Source of the DNA: Actinomycetes bacterium
Lineage (GTDB): Bacteria; Actinomycetota; JAICYB01
Assembly (NCBI GenBank): GCA_025934435.1
Contig: JAICYB010000002.1
Location: 62,001-126,000, forward strand
DNA length: 64,000 nt
Direction of reading: 5' to 3'
Part shown: positions 43,718-52,746 of the stretch, piece after piece
Layout of the letters: each line of letters starts with the position of its first letter
How positions within the stretch are numbered: position 1 is the first letter of the stretch
The notes under the pieces: generated by a model
The model's input: the letters and a program-made list of their open reading frames with translations, nothing else
Database searches by the model: none
What the model was told of the DNA's origin: nothing
Made by a program: the position numbers and the translations under genes

Positions 43718-44803
43718 GTGCCCGAACACGAACGCGCCTTCGAAGCGTTGTCGGAAGCCGTCCTCGATGTCGCCCGCGAAACCGACCTCGACGCGGTGCT
43801 GCACAAGCTCGTCCACACCGTGCGCGATCTCGTCGGAGCGCGGTACGCGGCCCTCGGCGTGCCCGACGGCCTGGGGGGCTTCGACCGTTTCCTGACGTCG
43901 GGCATGTCGGACGAGCTCATCGCCAAGATCGGCCCCCTCCCGCGCACGCACGGATTGCTCGCCGCGATCCTCGAGGACACGGCCTCCTACCGCACCGACG
44001 ACATCCGGGACGACCCACGCTTCGAATGGTGGCCACGTCACCACCCGGAGATGACGTCGTTCCTCGGCGTCCCGATTGTCTCGAAGGGTCGCGTCCTCGG
44101 AGCCTTCTACCTGACGAACGAGAACGACGAGGGATTCACCGACTCGGATCAGCATCTCGTCGAGCTGTTCGCCGCGCATGCGGCGATCGCGATCGAGAAT
44201 GCGCAGCTCTTCGCGCGCAGCCGTGAACTGTCCGTCGTGGAAGAACGCAACCGGCTCGCGCGTGACCTGCACGACTCGGTCGCGCAGGTGATGTTCAGCC
44301 TCGCGCTGACGGCGGAAGCGGCGGCGAACACCGAACGAACGGACGAAGCGAAGCACATCGCCGGCCTCGCGAAGCAAGCGCTCGACGAGATGCGATCGAT
44401 CGTGTTCGAGCTCCGTCCGGCCGATCTCGCGTCGGACGGTCTCGTCTCCACGCTCCGCAAGCACGCGACGGTTCTCGGACGCGTCTTCGGTCAGTCCATC
44501 TCGATCGACGTACGGTCGGAACGAGCCCTCGATCCGGACGCGGAACTCCAGCTCTTCCGCATCGCACAGGAAGCACTGTCGAACGCGCTCAAGCATGCGA
44601 GAGCGCCGTTCGTCGAGGTCGTGCTCGATCTCGCCGCCGGTCACATGGAGATCCGCGACGACGGTGTGGGCTTCGATACCGGGGCGGTGCGCGCACGTCA
44701 TCTTGGACTGACGTCGATGGAGGAACGTGCGAAGGAAGCCGGCGGCAAAGCCACCATCGATTCCGCCCCCGGACGCGGCACCACGGTCACCGTCGATGTC
44801 TGA
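43718..44803 (+). CDS. GAF-domain sensor histidine kinase (NarX/DevS-like)
   Basis: The 361-residue soluble kinase has an N-terminal GAF domain (about residues 15-160, with ARYAALGVPDGLGGFDRFLT and FLGVPIVSKGRVLGAFYLTN), a HisKA_3 dimerisation domain with phospho-acceptor His185 in RLARDLHDSVAQ, and an HATPase domain (EALSNALKHA, DDGVGFD, GLTSMEERA, GRGTTV). The GAF resembles those of the DevS/DosT redox and gas sensors, but haem ligands cannot be assigned. GTG 43718 is the start. It overlaps the response-regulator gene by 8 nt, forming a two-component pair. Confidence 0.92.
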   Translation: MPEHERAFEALSEAVLDVARETDLDAVLHKLVHTVRDLVGARYAALGVPDGLGGFDRFLTSGMSDELIAKIGPLPRTHGLLAAILEDTASYRTDDIRDDPRFEWWPRHHPEMTSFLGVPIVSKGRVLGAFYLTNENDEGFTDSDQHLVELFAAHAAIAIENAQLFARSRELSVVEERNRLARDLHDSVAQVMFSLALTAEAAANTERTDEAKHIAGLAKQALDEMRSIVFELRPADLASDGLVSTLRKHATVLGRVFGQSISIDVRSERALDPDAELQLFRIAQEALSNALKHARAPFVEVVLDLAAGHMEIRDDGVGFDTGAVRARHLGLTSMEERAKEAGGKATIDSAPGRGTTVTVDV

Positions 44804-45431
44804 GTCGATCCGCGTCCTGATCGCCGACGACCACCCGGTGGTGCGCGGCGGACTGAAGACGTTCCTCGCGACGATCGACGGCATCGAAGTTGTCGGCGAA
44901 GCGTCCGACGGCGCCGAAGCGGTGGCGCTCGCCGCCGAGCTGCGTCCGGACATCGTCCTCATGGACCTCGCGATGCCGAACGTGGACGGGATCGAAGCGA
45001 CCGAGCAGATCCGCGGGCCGAAGGTCATCGCGCTCACGAGCTTCGCAACGGACGACAAGGTCTTCCCAGCCATCCGCGCCGGCGCCGTCGGCTATCTGCT
45101 GAAGGAATCCGGTCCGGACGAGCTCGCGGACGCGATACGCAAGGTTGCCGCCGGCGAGTCCATCCTCTCGCCGGCGATCGCGGAAAAGCTTATGCGTGAG
45201 GTCGCTGCCGGCACGCCGACCGCGCACCGCACGGACCTCACCGCTCGGGAACGTGATGTCATCCGGCTGATCGCCCGCGGCATGTCCAACCGGCAGATCG
45301 CGCGCGAACTCGACGTCGCGGAGAAGACCGTCAAGGCCCACGTTTCGAACATCCTCAGCAAGCTCGGCCTTTCCGACCGGACGCAGGCGGCGCTCTACGC
45401 GGTCGACCACGGCCTAGGTCCAAAGTCCTAG
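44796..45431 (+). CDS. NarL/FixJ-type response regulator
   Basis: The 211-residue regulator has a receiver domain (phospho-acceptor Asp57 in DIVLMDLAMP, acidic pair in LIADDHPVV, conserved Lys in GYLLKESG) and a LuxR-type helix-turn-helix (LTARERDVIRLIARGMSNRQ, KTVKAHVSNILSKLG). The ATG at 44796 lies inside the kinase gene, so the pair is translationally coupled. The targets are not evident; the divergent PhyH gene and the SDR gene downstream are candidates by position only. Confidence 0.93.
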   Translation: MSESIRVLIADDHPVVRGGLKTFLATIDGIEVVGEASDGAEAVALAAELRPDIVLMDLAMPNVDGIEATEQIRGPKVIALTSFATDDKVFPAIRAGAVGYLLKESGPDELADAIRKVAAGESILSPAIAEKLMREVAAGTPTAHRTDLTARERDVIRLIARGMSNRQIARELDVAEKTVKAHVSNILSKLGLSDRTQAALYAVDHGLGPKS

Positions 45432-45488
45432 ACGCCGGCGCAACCGAAGGCGGATGTGGCGCCGTCGGGTTCGTCCTAGGTTCCGGTC

Positions 45489-46148
45489 ATGAAACCGAAA
45501 GCCGTAGTGACAGGAGCAAGCAAAGGACTCGGCGAGGTCATCGCGACCTTCCTCGCGCGCACGGGGTACGACGTCATCGTCACCGCGCGGGACGAAGCCG
45601 CGCTCGCCGTGACAGCGAAGCGCATCGGCGCAACGGCGGTCGCCGGCGACGTGACCGATCCCGAGCACAGGAAGCGACTGGCCGAGGAAGCGCTCGAAGC
45701 GGACGTTCTCGTGAACAACGCATCGGAGCTCGGCACGATCGAGCCGCTGGTCGAGCAAGACCCGGACGAGCTCCGGCGCATGTTCGACGTCAACGTGCTC
45801 GCACCGATCGCGCTCACTCGCGAGCTTCGTCCGAAACTCGTCGTGAACGTCACGTCGGACGCAGCCGTCGGCGGGTACGAGGGATGGGGCGGCTACGGAT
45901 CGAGCAAAGCCGCACTCGAGCTCGTGACACGAACCCTCGCCGCGGAGGGCGTACCGGCCGTCACCGTCGATCCGGGCGACATGCGGACGGACATGCACCA
46001 AGCCGCGTTCCCCGGCGAGGACATCTCGGATCGTCCGACACCGGACGTGACGACCCCCTTCTGGGCATGGCTGTTCCAGCAGGACGGAGCATCGGTCAGC
46101 GGACGCCGCTTCCAAGCGCAGGGAGAGCGTTGGGAGGAAGCGTCATGA
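45489..46148 (+). CDS. Short-chain dehydrogenase/reductase
   Basis: The 219-residue protein is a classical SDR: cofactor motif TGASKGLG near the N-terminus, NNAS in the fourth strand, the catalytic Ser in NVTSDAAVGG, and YGSSK with Tyr and Lys. The acidic residue after strand 2 is not obvious (VTARDEA, Arg follows Ala), which favours NADP(H). The substrate is unknown. The stop overlaps the ATG of the queA-like gene as ATGA. Confidence 0.88.
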   Translation: MKPKAVVTGASKGLGEVIATFLARTGYDVIVTARDEAALAVTAKRIGATAVAGDVTDPEHRKRLAEEALEADVLVNNASELGTIEPLVEQDPDELRRMFDVNVLAPIALTRELRPKLVVNVTSDAAVGGYEGWGGYGSSKAALELVTRTLAAEGVPAVTVDPGDMRTDMHQAAFPGEDISDRPTPDVTTPFWAWLFQQDGASVSGRRFQAQGERWEEAS

Positions 46149-47167
46149 AGACAACCGAGCTGAACTTCGAGCGGCCGCCGGAACTCCAAGCCGTCTCGCC
46201 GCCCGAAGCGCAGGGACGTTCGCGCGACGACGTGCGCCTCCTCGTGAGCACGCCGCAGGGGCATACGCACGCTCATTTCCGCGAGATCGCGAACTTCCTC
46301 GACGACGGCGATCTGATCGTCGTCAACGACAGCGCGACGATCCCCGCGAGCTTGCACGCACGCGGCAACGCGGGACGGTTCCTGCTCAACGTATCGACGC
46401 GTTTCGGCGCCCGGATGTGGCTCGCCGAGCCGCGCTGGTCGACGTCCGAGCCGGGCCCGCTCCCGCTGCACGAAGGCGAAGCGTTCTGCGTCTGCGACGA
46501 GAAGGTCAAGCTCATCTCGCGCTACCCGGGCGCCGAACGCCTGTGGTTCGTCGAAGGCGATCTCGCGCACGCGATGACGCGGTGCGGCGAGCCGATCCGT
46601 TACGGCTACGTCGACCGCGCCCAGCCGCTCACCGCGTACCAGACGCTGTTCGCACGGGCGCCCGGTTCGGCCGAGATGCCGTCGGCCGCACGTCCGTTCA
46701 CGCCTGCCGTCGTCGACTCGCTCCGCGCGAAGGGCATCGAGGTCGCGACGATCCGGTTGCACACCGGTGTTTCGTCCCTCGAGATCGAGACCGACGAGGT
46801 GGAAGCACACACGCTCCCGCCCGAACCGTTCCGCGTCTCGGCGGCAACCGCCGGCAAGGTGAACGACGCCAAGCGCGTGATCGCGATCGGTACAACGGTC
46901 GTTCGCGCGCTCGAATCCGCCTGGGACGAAGCCGAAGGCAAGGTCGTGGCGCGAAGCGGCATGACGCGCCTGCTGATCCATCCGGGGCGCGGCGTGTTCG
47001 CCGTCGACGGATTGCTCACGGGCTTCCACGATCCGGGAGCCAGCCATCTCGCGATGCTCTATGCGGTCGCCGGCAAGAAGCTCGTGCGCGACGGCTACGA
47101 ACAGGCGATCAACGGCGGCTACCTCTGGCACGAGTTCGGCGACTCGCACCTGCTGCTACCGCGTTAG
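46145..47167 (+). CDS. QueA-like S-adenosylmethionine:tRNA ribosyltransferase-isomerase
   Basis: The 340-residue protein matches the QueA family, which transfers the ribosyl part of SAM to 7-aminomethyl-7-deazaguanine in tRNA. It shows LLVSTPQGHTHAHFREIANFL, DLIVVNDSATIPASL (family motif VVNDTRVIPARL), the C-terminal GTTVVRALES and FHDPGASHLAMLYAVAG. It is divergent in the N-terminus, so the assignment is to the family, not to a proven reaction. No other queuosine genes (tgt, queC, queE, queF) are in the window. It overlaps the SDR by 4 nt and the convergent sat-cysC by 4 nt. Confidence 0.8.
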   Translation: MKTTELNFERPPELQAVSPPEAQGRSRDDVRLLVSTPQGHTHAHFREIANFLDDGDLIVVNDSATIPASLHARGNAGRFLLNVSTRFGARMWLAEPRWSTSEPGPLPLHEGEAFCVCDEKVKLISRYPGAERLWFVEGDLAHAMTRCGEPIRYGYVDRAQPLTAYQTLFARAPGSAEMPSAARPFTPAVVDSLRAKGIEVATIRLHTGVSSLEIETDEVEAHTLPPEPFRVSAATAGKVNDAKRVIAIGTTVVRALESAWDEAEGKVVARSGMTRLLIHPGRGVFAVDGLLTGFHDPGASHLAMLYAVAGKKLVRDGYEQAINGGYLWHEFGDSHLLLPR

Positions 47168-48888
47168 GCCGACTCGCCGATGAAGCCTTCGCGCTCGAGA
47201 TACAAGATGATCTCCTGCGCGGCTTCGTCCGGCGTCATGTCCGCGGTGTCGATCGTAAGCTCCGCGTCCTCGGGCGTCTCGTACGGGTCGGAGATACCGG
47301 TGAACTCTTTCACCACACCGGCGCGCGCCTTCGCGTACAGGCCCTTACGGTCGCGCTCTTCGCAGAGCTCGAGCGACGTAGCGACGTGAACGAGGATGAA
47401 GCCGCCCGCGGATTCGATGCCGGAGCGGACGTCCTTTCGCGTCGCGTCGTACGGAGCGATCGGTGCGCAGAGTGCGATCCCGCCGTTCTTGGTGATCTCG
47501 GACGCGACCCAGCCGATCCGCCGGATGTTGATGTCACGGTGTTCCTTGCTGAATCCGAGCTCGCTCGACAGATGCTTGCGCACGAGATCGCCGTCGAGCA
47601 TCGTCACGGGACGACCGCCCATCTCGAGCAGTTTCACCATGAGCGCGTTCGCGATCGTCGACTTCCCTGAGCCGGACAGACCGGTGAAGAACACGGTGAA
47701 ACCCTGCTGCGCACGCGGCGGGAACTCGCGGCGGAGCTCCTCCGCGACCTCGGGGAAGGTGAACCAAGACGGAATCTCGGCGCCACGCGCGAGACGCTGA
47801 CGGAGCTCCGTCCCGCTGATGTTCAGCGTCCGCTTGCCGTCGGGAACCTGGTCGACCGGGTAGTAGGTGTCCTCGTCCTCGACGTAGACCATCATCTGGA
47901 AGGGGACCATCTGCACACCGAGCTCCTCGGTGTGCGAACTCAGCAGCTCCTGCGCTTCGTACGGTCCGTAGAACGGCTCGCCCTTCGCGTTGTTGCCGGG
48001 CCCAGCGTGGTCGCGGCCGACGATGAAGTTGTTGCACCCGTGATTCTTGCGGATGATCGCGTGCCACACCGCTTCGCGTGGGCCGCCCATGCGCATCGCG
48101 AGCGGTAGTAGCGACAACGTCGCCGTGCCACGCGGGTAGTGCGCGAGGAGCGACTCGTAGCAGCGAACGCGCGTGTAGTGGTCAACGTCGCCGGGCTTCG
48201 TCATACCGACACTCGGATTGATCAAGAGGTTCGCACCCGACTCGGTCGCTGCGCGGACCGTGAGCTCGAAATGCGCGCGATGCATCGGGTTCCGCGTCTG
48301 GAACGCAACGACGTTCCGCCAGCCCAGCCGCTGGAACTCCGCGCGAACTTCGGCCGGTGTCCGCCGGAGTTCGCGGAAGTCGTAATGGACCGGCGCTTCG
48401 ACGCCTTCGAGACGCCCGGACACGTACACGGGGTTCGTCCGGTTGAGCAGGTAGTTCACGCCCGGATGTGTCGTGTCCGTCGTGGCGAAAACCTGCTGCG
48501 CTTCCTTCGAACGATCCGGCGTCCACTTCTCTTCGACGTGCAAGACGGCGAGCATGGTCCCCTCTGGATCCCGAAGTGCGAGGGACGCACCATCGCCGAG
48601 CGTGGACGCGAACTCTTCGGGGAGATCGAGAACGATCGGCATCGGCCAGATGGTTCCGTCTGCGAGGCGCATCTTCTCGCAGACCGACTCGTAATCGGCT
48701 CGTCCGAGGAACCCTTCGAGTGGCGAGAAACCACCCGACATCAGCAACTCGAGATCGCACACCTGACGTTCGGTGAGATCCCACGACGCCCAGTCGCGAG
48801 AGGCCTTCTTCAGTTCGCCGCGACGATCGTCGTCGACGAGAAGCTCTTTGAGGACGCCGCCGTGCGGCGCGATGAGATGATCAGTCAT
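47164..48888 (-). CDS. Bifunctional sulfate adenylyltransferase / APS kinase
   Basis: The 574-residue protein joins ATP sulfurylase (about residues 1-385, with FQTRNPMHRAHFELTVRAA for ATP binding and IIRKNHGCNNFIVGRDHAGP) to APS kinase (about 395-574, Walker A GLSGSGKST with Lys409). It makes APS from sulfate and ATP, then PAPS. The fused order is known in several bacteria and in animals. ATG 48888 lies 15 nt past the cysH stop. It is the last gene of the sulfate-assimilation operon and ends against the queA-like gene. Confidence 0.95.
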   Translation of the reverse strand: MTDHLIAPHGGVLKELLVDDDRRGELKKASRDWASWDLTERQVCDLELLMSGGFSPLEGFLGRADYESVCEKMRLADGTIWPMPIVLDLPEEFASTLGDGASLALRDPEGTMLAVLHVEEKWTPDRSKEAQQVFATTDTTHPGVNYLLNRTNPVYVSGRLEGVEAPVHYDFRELRRTPAEVRAEFQRLGWRNVVAFQTRNPMHRAHFELTVRAATESGANLLINPSVGMTKPGDVDHYTRVRCYESLLAHYPRGTATLSLLPLAMRMGGPREAVWHAIIRKNHGCNNFIVGRDHAGPGNNAKGEPFYGPYEAQELLSSHTEELGVQMVPFQMMVYVEDEDTYYPVDQVPDGKRTLNISGTELRQRLARGAEIPSWFTFPEVAEELRREFPPRAQQGFTVFFTGLSGSGKSTIANALMVKLLEMGGRPVTMLDGDLVRKHLSSELGFSKEHRDINIRRIGWVASEITKNGGIALCAPIAPYDATRKDVRSGIESAGGFILVHVATSLELCEERDRKGLYAKARAGVVKEFTGISDPYETPEDAELTIDTADMTPDEAAQEIILYLEREGFIGESA

Positions 48889-48903
48889 AGGACGGAGAGC
48901 CTA

Positions 48904-49686
48904 TCAGCGGGTCCGGTTGTGCCCGACGGCGTGGATCTCTTCGTCGTGACCCGACCCTTCGAGGCCCCCGACGCCGTGGATCCCGCATTCCGTCTTGCCG
49001 AAACCTTCCCAGCGGCCGGCACGTTCGTCCTCGCTGTTCACCGGTTTCGTGCACGGTGCGCACCCGATCGATGCATACCCCTTCGCGTACAGCGGGTGAC
49101 GCGGGACGTCGTGTTCGGCGGCGTACTCGTCAACCTGCGCGCGCGTCCAGTGCGCCAGCGGGTTCAGCTTCCACACGACGAGGTCGGGAGTGAGCTCCTG
49201 ACGTTCGAACATCTCCGTTTTCCCGCGCACCGGGGATTGGTCGCGACGCACGCCCGTCGCCCAACCGCCGCGGTCGGTCAGCGCGACCTCGAGGGGCATC
49301 ACCTTGTTGAGGTGGCAGCAAAGATCGGGGTCCGTCCGGTAGAGCTCGGGTCCGACGACTTCGGCCTGCTTCTCAGGTCCGAACGTCGGCGTCGTCTCGA
49401 TCAACTCGAGATCCCAGTCGCGAACGAGCTGATCGCGGAAATCGAGCGTCTCCTGGAAGTGGAACCCCGTCTGGAGGAACAGGACGGGCACGCGATCGAG
49501 GATCTGCTTCGCCATGTGGATGTTCACGAGCCCGCCGACCTGGAACCCGGTGCCGACGACGAGTCCGTCGATCGACGCGAAACCCCACTCGAGAACATCG
49601 AGCGGGTGCGCTCCTTCGAATCGTGCGTTGATCTCATCGAGGTCCGCTTGGCGGACCGACTCAGCGGCTGGCGCCCAGCTTCTCAA
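48904..49686 (-). CDS. cysH: Assimilatory APS reductase (CysH, 4Fe-4S type)
   Basis: The 260-residue protein reduces adenylyl sulfate to sulfite with thioredoxin. It has the CC...CxxC cluster ligands (DLCCHLNKV and GCAPCTKPV) that mark iron-sulfur APS reductases, and the catalytic KTECGIHG. Because APS kinase is also encoded, PAPS may be an additional substrate or serve sulfation. I chose TTG 49686, which has GGGAGA at good spacing. Longer starts at ATG 49719 or 49707 would overlap the sulfite reductase gene more deeply. It lies between the sulfite reductase and sat-cysC genes in the same operon. Confidence 0.92.
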   Translation of the reverse strand: MRSWAPAAESVRQADLDEINARFEGAHPLDVLEWGFASIDGLVVGTGFQVGGLVNIHMAKQILDRVPVLFLQTGFHFQETLDFRDQLVRDWDLELIETTPTFGPEKQAEVVGPELYRTDPDLCCHLNKVMPLEVALTDRGGWATGVRRDQSPVRGKTEMFERQELTPDLVVWKLNPLAHWTRAQVDEYAAEHDVPRHPLYAKGYASIGCAPCTKPVNSEDERAGRWEGFGKTECGIHGVGGLEGSGHDEEIHAVGHNRTR

Positions 49687-51451
49687 GGAATTTCTCCCGC
49701 TCTTCATCACGACGGTCATCCGGACGGATCTCCTCGGTAGATACCGGCTTGGGCCCTACCCGTTCGAGCCCCTTCGCTGCTTCTTGTGCGAACGCGTTGA
49801 TCTTCTTGTCGTCGAGCGAGTTAACCCACTCGCCGAACGTCGAATGCCCATCGCGCTGCGATAGGTACAACCGCAGCACGCGCTCGGCGAACGACGGCAG
49901 TTCGTCCGCGCGCAGTCGCAGGCCCTTCACCTTGCGACCGAACGCGTGCGGCTCGCCGAGATGCCCGCCGATGTGGACGTTGAATCCTTCGAGCTTGTCG
50001 AGCTGCCCTGCTCCATTGAGCTTCTCGGTGACGAGAACTCCCATGAACCCGATGTCTGCGAGCTGATAACGAGCGCACGAGTTCGGGCAGCCGTTGACAT
50101 TGATGCGTATCGGTTCGTCGAAGTCGGGCATCCGATTCTCGAGCTCGGAGTAGAGCCACTCGGCCCGCGCCTTCGTTTCGACGATGGAGAGCTTGCAGAA
50201 CTCGATGCCGGTGCACGCCATCATCCCCGAACGGAACGTGGACGAGAACACCGGGAAACCGAGCTCTTCGAGCTTGTCCATGGTCGGCGCGAGACGCTCG
50301 TCGGGGATGTCGAGCAGAATCATCTTCTGCTGTGTCGTCGTGCGAAGACGTCCCTTGCCCTCTTCGTCGGCGAGATCGGCGAGCTTGATCAGTTCCGTGC
50401 CGGTGATCCGTCCGTTGCGAAGAGCGAAGCCGACGTAGTTGTCGCCGTCCTTCTGTCGCCCGACGCCGGTGTGATCTCTGTGCACCTCGGGTGACGGCTT
50501 CGCGATGGGTCCGTCCTCGAGCTTGTAGCCGAGATACTTCTCTTCGAGCACGGCGCGGAAGAGCTCCGGCCCCCAGTCGGCCATCAGGAACTTGAGGCGC
50601 GCCTTGTTGCGCGAGCGGCGGTAGCCGTAGTCGCGGAAGACCGACGTGATCCCGACGTAGACGTCGAGTGCTTGCTCCGGTTTCACGAACACACCGAGCC
50701 GCTCGCCGAACCGAGGCGTCGAGGACAATCCACCGCCGACCCACACGTCGAAGCCGACCGTTCCGTCGTCGCGCTGATGCCCGACGAAGGCCACGTCGTT
50801 CGCTTCGTGGACGGCGCACTGGTGCGTGCACCCGGTGATCGAGAACTTCCACTTGCGCGGCAGGTTCGAGAACTCCGGGTCGCCGACGATGCGCTCGTTG
50901 CACGCGTAGAGGAGTTCCGTCGCATCGAAGACCTCCGTCGCGTCGACGCCGGCGAGCGGGCAGCCGAGGATGTTGCGCGGCGTGTCGCCGCACGCTTCGG
51001 TCGTTTGGAGACCGACGGATTCGAGGCGCTCCCAGATCTCGCGGACGTCGGGGAGCCGGATCCAGTGCAACTGGATGTTCTGCCGGTCGGTGACGTCGGC
51101 GACGTCGCGTCCGAAGTCCTGTGAGATCTTGCCGATGACGCGCGTCTGCTCGGACGTGAGGATCCCGCCCGGGATACGGATCCGCCACATGAAGTAGCCG
51201 TCCTCTTCCGGACGCTGCGTGTACAACCCATACCACCGGAAGCGCGAACGAAGGTCGGCGACGAAGATGTGATCGACGTCGCTCAGTTGTCCGCGACGCC
51301 ACTGATCCGAGTACTCGAGGATGCGCTCTTTGACGTAGATCGGGTTCTCGTCGCGCTTCATCTGCTCGGCGGCGTTGAGCGGCTCCTTGTAGCCGAGGCC
51401 CCACTGGCCTTCGCCGCCACGCTTCGGACGCGGGATCTTGACCGGACTCAT
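49661..51451 (-). CDS. Sulfite reductase (ferredoxin-type haemoprotein)
   Basis: The 596-residue siroheme enzyme reduces sulfite to sulfide. The two halves of the nitrite/sulfite reductase fold are present: DVADVTDRQNIQLHWIRL and the paired cysteine ligands of the siroheme-linked 4Fe-4S cluster in CTGIEFCKLSIVET and VNGCPNSCARYQ. It resembles NirA/SirA of mycobacteria in length and start (PRPKRGGEGQWGLGYKEPLN). Nitrite reductases share these motifs, but the neighbouring cysH and sat-cysC genes point to sulfite. ATG 51451 overlaps the stop of the TauE/SafE gene. Confidence 0.92.
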   Translation of the reverse strand: MSPVKIPRPKRGGEGQWGLGYKEPLNAAEQMKRDENPIYVKERILEYSDQWRRGQLSDVDHIFVADLRSRFRWYGLYTQRPEEDGYFMWRIRIPGGILTSEQTRVIGKISQDFGRDVADVTDRQNIQLHWIRLPDVREIWERLESVGLQTTEACGDTPRNILGCPLAGVDATEVFDATELLYACNERIVGDPEFSNLPRKWKFSITGCTHQCAVHEANDVAFVGHQRDDGTVGFDVWVGGGLSSTPRFGERLGVFVKPEQALDVYVGITSVFRDYGYRRSRNKARLKFLMADWGPELFRAVLEEKYLGYKLEDGPIAKPSPEVHRDHTGVGRQKDGDNYVGFALRNGRITGTELIKLADLADEEGKGRLRTTTQQKMILLDIPDERLAPTMDKLEELGFPVFSSTFRSGMMACTGIEFCKLSIVETKARAEWLYSELENRMPDFDEPIRINVNGCPNSCARYQLADIGFMGVLVTEKLNGAGQLDKLEGFNVHIGGHLGEPHAFGRKVKGLRLRADELPSFAERVLRLYLSQRDGHSTFGEWVNSLDDKKINAFAQEAAKGLERVGPKPVSTEEIRPDDRRDEEREKFLEKLGASR

Positions 51452-52194
51452 AGCATCCTCAGTCCGCTGAGCAGCAGCACACCCGCAAGCGCCGGACGAA
51501 GCACGCGTTCCGGAGTGCGCTTCGAGACCTTCGAACCGAGCCAGACGCCGGGGATCGAACCGATGAGCAATGAACCCACCAGCGACCACTCGATGTGTCC
51601 GACGGTGAGGTGTGCGATACCCGCGACGGCGGAGATGACGAATCCGTAGAAGACGTCGGTTCCGACGAGCTTCTCAGTGGGCAGGATCCGGTACGCGAGA
51701 AGCAGCACGGCCATCATCAAGGTCCCCGAACCGACGGACGTCACGCCGACGAGGAATCCGACGACAGCGCCGAGTGTCACCGTCAGCCACGTCCGTTGGC
51801 GATGCACGCGATCGGGAGCCTTGATGAACAGTCGGACGAGAACCGAGAGTGCGACGAGGACCAGCGTCGCGCCGAGCATCTTCTTCACGAAGGCGTCGCC
51901 GCTGCTCCCCATGTGCTGCACGGTGAAGACACCGAGCAGCGCGGCCGGTAGCGCTCCGGCGATCACGAACCCGCCGATCCGCAGATCGACTGTTCGCTGA
52001 CGAAGATGCGTCGCGGTTCCGACGGCTTTGGTGATCGACGCGTAGATGAGGTCCGTCCCGACGGCAAGCACCGGACGTACGTGCAGCACGAGGATCAGGA
52101 ACGGCGTCGTCAGCGAACCGCCGCCCATACCGGTCATCCCGATGAGGAAGCCGATAACCGCGCCGGCCGCGATCAGTCCGGGTTGGATATGCAT
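51448..52194 (-). CDS. TauE/SafE-family sulfite/sulfonate exporter
   Basis: The 248-residue membrane protein has about eight helices with the family glycine motif GFLIGMTGMGGGSLTTP near the N-terminus and a repeat of it, GFLVGVTSVGSGTLMMAV, in the second half. Family members move sulfite, sulfoacetate or related anions. Here it is coded between an Rrf2 regulator and sulfite reductase with overlaps of 1 and 4 nt, so transport of sulfate or sulfite to this pathway, or export of excess sulfite, is likely. Confidence 0.88.
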   Translation of the reverse strand: MHIQPGLIAAGAVIGFLIGMTGMGGGSLTTPFLILVLHVRPVLAVGTDLIYASITKAVGTATHLRQRTVDLRIGGFVIAGALPAALLGVFTVQHMGSSGDAFVKKMLGATLVLVALSVLVRLFIKAPDRVHRQRTWLTVTLGAVVGFLVGVTSVGSGTLMMAVLLLAYRILPTEKLVGTDVFYGFVISAVAGIAHLTVGHIEWSLVGSLLIGSIPGVWLGSKVSKRTPERVLRPALAGVLLLSGLRML

Positions 52195-52655
52195 CAGATC
52201 TGGAACACGAGTCGGGAGCTACGGTCGAGCTCGTCCTGGCGGAAGATAAGGTCGGCGACCGTCACACTCGCGAGACGGTCGCGGACGGTGATCTGCAGAT
52301 CGAGCCACAACTCCTGGATCGAGCTGTGCGCGAGGGCCCGCGAATCGTCGTCGAACGGATCGATCGAGCCCTTCGTGACGACCGGCCCTTCGATGATGTC
52401 GACGACCTCGCTGACCGTGATGGTCTCGGCTTTCCGGACGAGCCGGACCCCGCCGGAGGCCCCCCTCTGGCTCTCGATCAGTCCCGCTCGGCGAAGCGAC
52501 GCGAGCACCTGCTCGCAGAACCGCTCGGGGATCCGCTGGTTCGTCGCGATCGCCCGATTCGACAGATGGCCGCAGGCCTGACCCTTCTGAGACGCCTGGC
52601 GCCCGAGTTCCACGAGGGCGCGGAGGGCATAGTCGGTCTTTTGGCTGAACTTCAC
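52194..52655 (-). CDS. Rrf2-family transcriptional regulator, probable sulfur regulator
   Basis: The 153-residue protein has the Rrf2 winged helix (KFSQKTDYALRALVELG, IPERFCEQVLASLRRAGLIES, RGASGGVRL). The three closely spaced iron-sulfur cysteines of IscR/NsrR are absent; cysteines occur singly in QACGHLS and RFCEQV. That fits CymR-like members that sense sulfur status through a partner protein. It is the first gene of the cys operon. GTG 52655 follows the -10 box by only 7 nt, so its mRNA is probably leaderless. Confidence 0.88.
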   Translation of the reverse strand: MKFSQKTDYALRALVELGRQASQKGQACGHLSNRAIATNQRIPERFCEQVLASLRRAGLIESQRGASGGVRLVRKAETITVSEVVDIIEGPVVTKGSIDPFDDDSRALAHSSIQELWLDLQITVRDRLASVTVADLIFRQDELDRSSRLVFQI

Positions 52656-52661
52656 AGTAGA

Positions 52662-52699
52662 TTAATACCCCATGGAGGGTCGGAATTCCAAATCCGACC
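52662..52699. promoter_or_regulatory. Promoter and inverted-repeat operator between the cys operon and the DsrE-like gene
   Basis: On the minus strand TTGGAA (52691-52686), 18 bp and TATTAA (52667-52662) form a promoter for the Rrf2 gene. An inverted repeat GGTCGGA-N8-TCCGACC (52678-52699) covers its -35 box. On the plus strand TATGAT (52702-52707) lies just beyond and could be the -10 box of the divergent gene. One protein bound to the repeat, most simply the Rrf2 regulator, could control both directions. Confidence 0.6.
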
Positions 52700-52746
52700 T
52701 GTATGATAGGATATCTCACCACGCCGGAACGGAGTGGAGGCGCAAA